Shown here piece by piece: positions 24,158 through 28,651 of a DNA stretch of 28,651 nucleotides. Source of the stretch: a virus; IMG/VR virus record IMGVR_UViG_3300032287_002889, positions 1 to 28,651 of that record; one strand, given 5' to 3'. A program made the position numbers and the translations under genes. Numbering within the stretch: position 1 is the stretch's first letter; every line of letters starts with the position of its first letter. The notes under the pieces are model-generated. The model saw nothing but the letters and a program-made list of their open reading frames with translations, ran no database searches and was not told the DNA's origin.

Positions 24158-24169
24158 TATTTATAAATA
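24158..24169. promoter_or_regulatory. Palindromic bidirectional late promoter TATTTATAAATA
   Basis: The 12 bases TATTTATAAATA equal their own reverse complement. TATAAATA can be read on the plus strand (24162-24169, ten bases before ATG 24180) and on the minus strand (24165-24158, five bases before ATG 24152). One palindrome therefore serves both divergent tagged genes within a 27-base intergenic region. Confidence 0.6.
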
Positions 24170-24179
24170 ATTGGAAAAA

Positions 24180-25685
24180 ATGATAAAGTTCAAGGAATAT
24201 GTTTTAAAAGAAGAGAAAGAAGTATTCGGACCACCAAACGAAGAAAAGTTTGAGATGTGGGATAGGGTGAAAAGAAAAGAAATGTCCGAAGATGAATTTT
24301 TAAAATTAATTGGTTTTGAGAGAGTTAAACCAAATAGTAGATTTGATGTTGAAGATGAATCAAAAAAGGATCATGGTTTCTTCAATGTTAATGAATATTT
24401 TCAGAATAATTTGATACATAGAAAGAGCTTTTGGGAAGATGGTGAAATTTGGGAAAAATGGTGGGAATGGAGTGAAAATGGGATTCCTAAAAAACATTGG
24501 GATAATAGAGGGAATGAGAAAGTTATAGATGAAAAAATCGATGAAGAGGGAAGATTGACCAAAATTAACATACTTAAAGAGTATGGTAATTTTAGACAAA
24601 AAAGAATAGAGGTGTTTGCAAAGAAAAGAGGTGATAAGCGCGATCCAGAATATTATTACTACGAGAATGAAAAGGGAGTTAAGGATGAATCAAAATTTGA
24701 ATACAAATACGATGAAAATTCAAATTTAGTATATTTCAAGCAAACGATTATCGTGGCTGACTATGTTCCAAAAAACGATACATACGAAAAAGTAATGGAA
24801 TATTGGGAAAACGGTAAATTGAAAAATGAAAACATATATGAAAACGGAGAATTGAATGTCAAAAGAAGTTCGAGCTATACACAAAACGGAACACAAAAAT
24901 TAGCAGATGTAGTTACAAATGCAGCAAAAGAAAGAGCAAAGGAATACAACGAAAAATATCATGGGATATTCTTACATTCCGTATCAAAGTATGACGTGAG
25001 GCAATTGATCGAAATAAAAGAAGAAGGTCAAAAGGCGGAAATATGTGTATCGACATTGAGAAGCAATACGGTATTTCAATCTGGAGTTGGTAGGATTGTT
25101 ATTGTAGGATTTGGGAATATAAGGGAACTATATGATTACGATTCCTATAGTGAGAGAGATGAAGATGGGACCAGATATGCTACAAAGACATTGGGGGACT
25201 CGCTTCGTTCAGGTCTACACGATATGGGCAAAGACTACGAGGGTTATAACGAGGAATACCACTATGATGAGGGTTTCATGGACTTCTCAAATGCGGAAGT
25301 TGTTGCTGTATTTGCTGATTATAATAATGTAATAAACAATTGGGTCTGTTTGAATGATGGTGGGCATATGTATTCCGATACGATTGTATATAAAAGAGAG
25401 TTACCTAAAATATATAAAGAATATAAAAACTATGTGTCAGATCGAGTCGATAAAATAAAAGCAATATCTTTCAAGGAATGCATAAAGAAAATCGATCCAA
25501 ATATAAAGGTTATAGGATTGGACAAGTTTAATCAATTACAAAACTCTGAGGAACTAATGAGATTGATGTATAAACTCAAGGAAGAAAAAGAAGCATCTGA
25601 TATAATGGATAAGCCCCTTCAACCCTACGAAGAGAAAACAAATTTCAAGACATTCAAAAATTATATAATTGAAAAAACCCTATAG
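24180..25685 (+). CDS. Tagged protein with YwqK/MORN-like repeats and a second tag at its C-terminus
   Basis: The ATG at 24180 is chosen over an in-frame TTG at 24171 because the protein then begins MIKFKEYVLKEEKEV, matching the neighbouring tags. It has 501 residues. The N-terminal half has WEDGEIWEKWWEWSENGIPK, YEYKYDE-type and YWENGKLKNENIYENGELN segments, resembling YwqK/MORN-like repeats. The C-terminal half has a distinct domain with ICVSTLRSNTVFQSGVGRIV, IVGFGNIRELYDYDSYSERD and FSNAEVVAVFADYNN. The final 14 residues, NFKTFKNYIIEKTL, are another tag-like copy at the very end. It is the only tagged protein on the plus strand here. No function can be named. Confidence 0.65.
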   Translation: MIKFKEYVLKEEKEVFGPPNEEKFEMWDRVKRKEMSEDEFLKLIGFERVKPNSRFDVEDESKKDHGFFNVNEYFQNNLIHRKSFWEDGEIWEKWWEWSENGIPKKHWDNRGNEKVIDEKIDEEGRLTKINILKEYGNFRQKRIEVFAKKRGDKRDPEYYYYENEKGVKDESKFEYKYDENSNLVYFKQTIIVADYVPKNDTYEKVMEYWENGKLKNENIYENGELNVKRSSSYTQNGTQKLADVVTNAAKERAKEYNEKYHGIFLHSVSKYDVRQLIEIKEEGQKAEICVSTLRSNTVFQSGVGRIVIVGFGNIRELYDYDSYSERDEDGTRYATKTLGDSLRSGLHDMGKDYEGYNEEYHYDEGFMDFSNAEVVAVFADYNNVINNWVCLNDGGHMYSDTIVYKRELPKIYKEYKNYVSDRVDKIKAISFKECIKKIDPNIKVIGLDKFNQLQNSEELMRLMYKLKEEKEASDIMDKPLQPYEEKTNFKTFKNYIIEKTL

Positions 25686-25704
25686 GGAAAATCCTTGAAA
25701 TAAA

Positions 25705-25732
25705 TTGACAAAAAAATAAAATGCTTTAGGAT
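25705..25732 (+). promoter_or_regulatory. Sigma70-like promoter TTGACA-N16-TAGGAT
   Basis: TTGACA at 25705-25710 and TAGGAT at 25727-25732 (four of six matches to TATAAT) are 16 bases apart, nine bases before the ATG at 25742. AGAGAG between the -10 box and the ATG could help ribosome binding. Confidence 0.45.
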
Positions 25733-25741
25733 AGAGAGAAT

Positions 25742-26293
25742 ATGGAAAAATATCCAGAGCAAAAGGAGTGGTCAGATATAAATGGATTTGAGGGATTATA
25801 TCAAATTAGAATGATAGAAGAGGAACCATGGGTGGAAATTAAAAGTCTTCTTAGACATAAAAGAGAATTAAAATTTGAGAAATCAAGCAAAGGATATTAT
25901 ATTGTAAAACTTTATAAAAAAAATCAACCTTATAGGAGATATCAAAAAAAGGTTCATAGACTTGTGGCATTGCAATATATTCCAAATTTAGAAAACAAAT
26001 ACACTGTAAATCACAAGAACGGAATCAAGACAGACAATAGAATAGAGAACTTGGAATGGCTCACTATATTGGAAAATAATATACATGCGCGTGAAAATGG
26101 TCTTATTGATAATAGAGGAGAAAGGCATTTCAATTTCAAAGGAAAAATAGGAGTATATAAAGATGGTGCTCTAATTGATACTATTACAGGAAGAAAGGAA
26201 ATGATTCTAAAGGGATGGGGGAAAACGCATGTATATAAAGCGGTAAAAGGGGAAATCAAATCATATAAGGGACATACATTTAAAAGATTGTGA
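25742..26293 (+). CDS. HNH homing endonuclease with NUMOD4 domain
   Basis: This is a 183-residue protein. Residues 5-20 (PEQKEWSDINGFEGLYQI) are a NUMOD4 DNA-binding motif. The HNH core is VHRLVALQYIPN (residues 71-82) followed by VNHKNGIKTDNRIENLEWLT, which holds the expected His, Asn and Asn/Glu residues. A C-terminal part with GRKEMILKGWGKTHVYKAVK looks like a helix-turn-helix DNA-binding repeat of the NUMOD/IENR type. The protein is a free-standing selfish nuclease between two convergent cargo genes, with its own sigma70-like promoter. It carries no tag, so it is an insertion unrelated to its neighbours' role. Confidence 0.88.
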   Translation: MEKYPEQKEWSDINGFEGLYQIRMIEEEPWVEIKSLLRHKRELKFEKSSKGYYIVKLYKKNQPYRRYQKKVHRLVALQYIPNLENKYTVNHKNGIKTDNRIENLEWLTILENNIHARENGLIDNRGERHFNFKGKIGVYKDGALIDTITGRKEMILKGWGKTHVYKAVKGEIKSYKGHTFKRL

Positions 26294-26390
26294 AAATTCT
26301 CTATATGGGAAATATCTAAAAAATTTTGAAAAAAAAAATTTTATGAAATATGGGGAATTTGAAAAAGCCCCCCTATGTGTGTGAAAAAAA
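26294..26390. terminator. Convergent intergenic region with possible hairpin terminator
   Basis: Between the HNH gene and the convergent minus-strand gene lies an A/T-rich stretch. It contains GGGG (26352-26355) and a C6 run (26368-26373) that can pair across a 12-base loop, with A/T tracts on both sides. CCCCCTATGTGT at 26369-26380 recurs at 27456-27467. Confidence 0.3.
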
Positions 26391-27371
26391 TTATTGATTT
26401 ATATAAGGATTGGATTCGATTAGTTTAGTTATGGTATCGTTTATTTCATCTATAATATCTATTTTTTCACTATGGTTTTTAATTTCGGAATCATTCAAAC
26501 GGGAATTGAAAAGAACAAAATATAATTGTTTTATATATTCATCAGATGGCATATCGTGAATCCTCATACATAGCTTTTCAATTTTTCCAAGCAATTCCGA
26601 ATCGAAACTTGTGATGGAATGTATAACAAGCTTGGGCATCCAATCTTCCAATAGAGAATCCTTTACTATCTTCGAGAGCGGTTCCCTGTTTTGTTTTATT
26701 TCCAAGGATTCCATGTGTTTTTTGGCAGGATCAGCATATAGATCAAAACACAATTCAACGTAAAGGTTGAAAAACATTTTCTTTAAAAAAGACATTGTGC
26801 TTGGATAATTCCCAAGCCTGTTTAAAGTATATACAAGACCTGAATAATCCTTATCCAATTCGGAACAAATACCATCATCCTTTTTTTCCATGTTATCTAT
26901 CATGACATCACCCTTTCCGTTTTTAGATAGATATCCCGTTAAGTTGCTTGAAAGAAATTCGTCTATTTTCTTTATAAACTGCGAAGTGTCGTATACTTCA
27001 CTAAATGGCCCGAATGTTAAAAGTGATTCAGAGGAATTTGTAATTTTTTCCGTATCCATATTATGTTTTTTACCAAATCCTGAAAAATCCATTCCTTGTT
27101 TCGAATCTATATTGGAATTCTTTATTTTTTCAGAAAAATCCCTATCGGTTGCCAATTTCTCAAGGACATCCATTAGATAATCATCAACATTGGAAAAAAA
27201 CCCTTGAATATCGACATATATGGAACCATCATGAAACAATTGAATTATTGATATATTGCCATCGTCTGTTTCTATATGTCTGTCATTTGTTTGATTGACC
27301 CTTTGGACATTTTCTCTCAAAACAATTTTTTCATACAATGATTCTAATATTATTTGGTCCTTGTTTTTCAT
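26391..27371 (-). CDS. Tagged protein of unknown function
   Basis: This 326-residue protein has the N-terminus MKNKDQIILESLYEKIVLRE, of the second tag type. The first 120 residues are mixed, with ISIIQLFHDGSIYVDIQGFF. The rest is mainly helical, including GYLSKNGKGDVMIDNMEKKD, LSKIVKDSLLEDWMPKLVIH and a C-terminal helix IIDEINDTITKLIESNPYIN. No domain is recognised. CATAAATA lies six bases upstream, preceded by the 40-bp repeat shared with the gene to its right. A head-packaged protein is inferred from the tag only. Confidence 0.6.
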   Translation of the reverse strand: MKNKDQIILESLYEKIVLRENVQRVNQTNDRHIETDDGNISIIQLFHDGSIYVDIQGFFSNVDDYLMDVLEKLATDRDFSEKIKNSNIDSKQGMDFSGFGKKHNMDTEKITNSSESLLTFGPFSEVYDTSQFIKKIDEFLSSNLTGYLSKNGKGDVMIDNMEKKDDGICSELDKDYSGLVYTLNRLGNYPSTMSFLKKMFFNLYVELCFDLYADPAKKHMESLEIKQNREPLSKIVKDSLLEDWMPKLVIHSITSFDSELLGKIEKLCMRIHDMPSDEYIKQLYFVLFNSRLNDSEIKNHSEKIDIIDEINDTITKLIESNPYINQ

Positions 27372-27377
27372 TCTATA

Positions 27378-27385
27378 TATTTATG
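27378..27385 (-). promoter_or_regulatory. Late-promoter-like motif CATAAATA (minus strand)
   Basis: On the minus strand CATAAATA lies six bases before the ATG at 27371, just downstream of the terminator-like hairpin of the 40-bp repeat. Confidence 0.5.
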
Positions 27386-27388
27386 TGT

Positions 27389-27428
27389 AAAAAGCCAATG
27401 GCTGAATTTATGGGAAATTTTTGAAAAA
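27389..27428 (-). repeat. 40-bp intergenic repeat, copy A, with terminator-like hairpin
   Basis: Bases 27389-27428 match 28299-28338 at 39 of 40 positions (the difference is at 27413/28323). Read on the minus strand, it holds AGCC-ATT-GGCT followed by TTTTT, a small intrinsic-terminator-like hairpin, immediately before the CATAAATA promoter. It could insulate the upstream gene's transcript from the next promoter. Confidence 0.75.
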
Positions 27429-27437
27429 ATGTTGAAA

Positions 27438-27460
27438 GTACACACCCCCCCCCCACCCCC
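27438..27460. other. C-tract (G-tract on minus strand) at the 3' end of the GNAT-like gene
   Basis: The plus strand has a C-run of ten, an A and five more C, preceded by GTACACA. The minus strand is thus G5-T-G10-T-G-T-G. The TAG stop of the upstream gene overlaps its edge. The tract may slip in sequencing, or pair with other G-runs; a related but shorter tract is at 28349-28365. Confidence 0.6.
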
Positions 27461-28284
27461 TATGTGTTTTTTAATTTAACACTATATGAATTTTTACTAT
27501 TATCGAAATTTACTGTCAAGTTATTAACAGGAATTGGTCTATTCACCCCATCGTAATAGTATATTAAATTCCCCTCATAGCTCCCAATAGCATGATATCC
27601 TTTTGAAACTCTTGGATCAAATGTATATTCCTTTTCTATATTTCTTTTCGAATATGCATAGAAAAAACTCTCCAAATCACTCCAATCGTTCGTGGGGTGA
27701 TTCCAGCCACCTTTATCCGTAATTATATTATTTATATCATCTTCTATTCTTTTGATATCACTTTGATCAACACTTATCGACTTTGGTTCGATTTTCGACC
27801 TATCTTCACTTTTCCTTGGTCGATATCCGTTTCTACCTTGAAATATAAAACCTCTTTTTTGGTACCAAGATTTTAATTCCTCTGGAGAAAGACCCATTTT
27901 CCCGCCTCCTCTCACCACATCCTCCGGATCTATTGTCAAACCTATTGAAATATCATGTTTATCGGCTTCCGCAACTATTCTATCAAGCTCCTTGCTTGCG
28001 GCACCTTTGTTTCTTTTTTCTACATCTTCAACACCAATATAATTGAGTTCAATGTCACCAGCATATTCTTCTCCATCGAATTCCACAAGAGGGGCTTCGT
28101 CTTTAAACGATACTTCAACCCCTTCATCATTTATATAATTACCAGCATCTCCCCTTAAAGGATTGTATAGTGTTTGTTGTTTTCCACTACTGAGAATTTT
28201 TATAAATTCAAAAGCATCCATATTTTCTTTAATCAATATATTAAAATAAATGGATTCCAAAATAATACTGTCATTATCTCTCAT
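27460..28284 (-). CDS. Tagged GNAT-like acetyltransferase
   Basis: The ATG at 28284 is preferred over one at 28290 because the protein then begins MRDNDSIILESIYFN, identical in seven of the first eight residues to the 708-residue protein, and because it leaves a normal distance to the late motif. It has 274 residues. After the tag, IELNYIGVEDVEKRNKGAAS then KELDRIVAEADKHDISIGL, and later LSPEELKSWYQKRGFIFQGR, reproduce GNAT motifs: the central strand, the R-x-x-G-x-G/A acetyl-CoA loop (here R-N-K-G-A-A, slightly degenerate) and the W-Y-x-x-x-G-F ending. The last 120 residues are unrecognised. An injected acetyltransferase acting on a host or phage target is inferred. Confidence 0.65.
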   Translation of the reverse strand: MRDNDSIILESIYFNILIKENMDAFEFIKILSSGKQQTLYNPLRGDAGNYINDEGVEVSFKDEAPLVEFDGEEYAGDIELNYIGVEDVEKRNKGAASKELDRIVAEADKHDISIGLTIDPEDVVRGGGKMGLSPEELKSWYQKRGFIFQGRNGYRPRKSEDRSKIEPKSISVDQSDIKRIEDDINNIITDKGGWNHPTNDWSDLESFFYAYSKRNIEKEYTFDPRVSKGYHAIGSYEGNLIYYYDGVNRPIPVNNLTVNFDNSKNSYSVKLKNT

Positions 28285-28292
28285 AGTCATAT

Positions 28293-28300
28293 TTATTTAA
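28293..28300 (-). promoter_or_regulatory. Late-promoter-like motif TTAAATAA (minus strand)
   Basis: On the minus strand TTAAATAA lies eight bases before the ATG at 28284 and overlaps the end of the 40-bp repeat by two bases. Confidence 0.45.
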
Positions 28301-28338
28301 AAAGCCAATGGCTGAATTTATGCGAAATTTTTGAAAAA
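28299..28338 (-). repeat. 40-bp intergenic repeat, copy B, with terminator-like hairpin
   Basis: This copy differs from copy A (27389-27428) at one position. It again carries AGCC-ATT-GGCT-TTTT on the minus strand, followed directly by a late-type motif and a tagged gene. Both copies have a C-tract on their far side, so the repeated unit is a composite of G-tract, A/T spacer, hairpin and promoter. Confidence 0.75.
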
Positions 28339-28516
28339 TATTTTTTTGCACACACCCCCACCCCATTTTTTTTTATACGCCTATTATACCAAATTTTGGT
28401 GCTTCCCCCTATTGGCACACTTCCTGCTGGTAGCAGTTCCCGTGCCAACATATTCCCCATACACCGCAATTCCCATGCCAACCATACACCATATGGCACA
28501 AGCACCCCTAGCATAA

Positions 28517-28651
28517 ACCATGCCATGTATGGGGGATGCCCCATTCAGAAACCATGCCATGTATGGGGGATGCCCCATTCAGAAACCATGCCATGTATGG
28601 GGGATGCCCCATTCAGAAACCATGCCATGTATGGGGGATGCCCCATTCAGA
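28517..28651. repeat. 34-bp tandem repeat array with internal hairpin, at least four copies
   Basis: Units begin with ACCATGCCATGTATGGGGGA at 28517, 28551, 28585 and 28619; the last is cut by the window end. Copies are identical as far as seen. Each contains ATGGGG-GATG-CCCCAT, a perfect six-base stem with a four-base loop. There are no spacers, so it is not a CRISPR array. The period is not a multiple of three, so it does not encode a repeated peptide in one frame. Confidence 0.9.

Larger units (their letters stand above)
28285..28651. other. Gene-free region with promoter, repeats and C-tracts
   Basis: No convincing gene is seen to the window's right edge. In order it holds the late-type motif and 40-bp repeat copy B, a C-tract (28349-28365), an A/T block, a C-rich stretch with several CCAT/CCATGCC words (28400-28516) and the 34-bp hairpin array. 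Short ORFs on both strands arise from the repeats and shift frame because 34 is not a multiple of three. It may be a recombination or replication landmark, or simply repeat-driven non-coding DNA. Confidence 0.6.

Noticed and set aside
28293-28578. Minus-strand ORFs of 64 and 83 codons across the C-rich region and tandem repeats
   Set aside because: They are produced by the 34-bp repeats, overlap each other in different frames, and carry no recognisable domain.
28517-28651. CRISPR array
   Set aside because: Units are directly abutting with no variable spacers, and no cas genes are present.
1-28651. tRNA genes or integrase/lysogeny genes
   Set aside because: Looked for cloverleaf-like segments and tyrosine or serine recombinase motifs; none was visible.

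Overview
The window is a low-GC stretch of a tailed-phage genome, most likely a large T4-like myovirus (Caudoviricetes). The hallmarks are a gp21-type prohead protease (13038-13712), a gp4-type head-completion nuclease (12550-13029), a neck-region structural protein (11331-12347), a long block of tail and adhesin genes, and repeated T4-type late promoter motifs (TATAAATA, CTAAATAA, TTAAATAA) a few bases upstream of start codons. No tRNA, rRNA, integrase or host gene is seen. The host cannot be named. Clear Shine-Dalgarno sites are rare, while two genes carry ordinary TTGACA-type promoters.

Layout. (1) 1-8399: five consecutive large structural proteins with Pro/Thr linkers, beta-rich bodies and a shared C-terminal motif of about 22-27 residues (GLI-x-F ... 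IRF ... D-x-L-x-PF), present eight times in five proteins. (2) 8444-11299: a cassette of short tail-fibre/receptor-binding proteins and assembly-type helpers, with visibly higher GC, probably exchanged by transfer. (3) 11331-13712: neck protein, a small unknown, gp4-like nuclease and prohead protease. (4) 13713-15357: a small HExxH peptidase-like protein, a membrane-anchored GAF-like protein and small unknowns. (5) 15358-28284: mostly minus-strand genes whose products have unrelated bodies but begin with one of two short related tags, (M-x-x-F-K-K-Y-L-x-x-E) or (M-R-D/N-x-D-x-x-I/L-L-E). Two plus-strand enzymes interrupt this block: a PD-(D/E)xK-like nuclease and an HNH homing endonuclease. 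(6) 28285-28651: non-coding DNA with a shared 40-bp repeat, C-tracts and an array of 34-bp hairpin repeats running off the window.

Main interpretation. The tags in region 5 resemble the capsid-targeting sequence of T4 internal head proteins (of the MKTYQEFIAE type), which the gp21 protease removes after a Glu. The tag also occurs between domains of two large proteins and at the C-terminus of a third. The tagged proteins include two paralogues with ADP-ribosyltransferase-like N-termini and leucine-rich solenoids, a GNAT-like acetyltransferase and several unknowns. I infer that this block encodes a set of capsid-packaged proteins co-injected with the DNA, made late and processed by the protease encoded in the same window. 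The two untagged enzymes in the block are the only ones with sigma70-like promoters, which fits a late-packaged versus early-expressed division. Packaging and cleavage have not been shown; this rests on sequence pattern alone.
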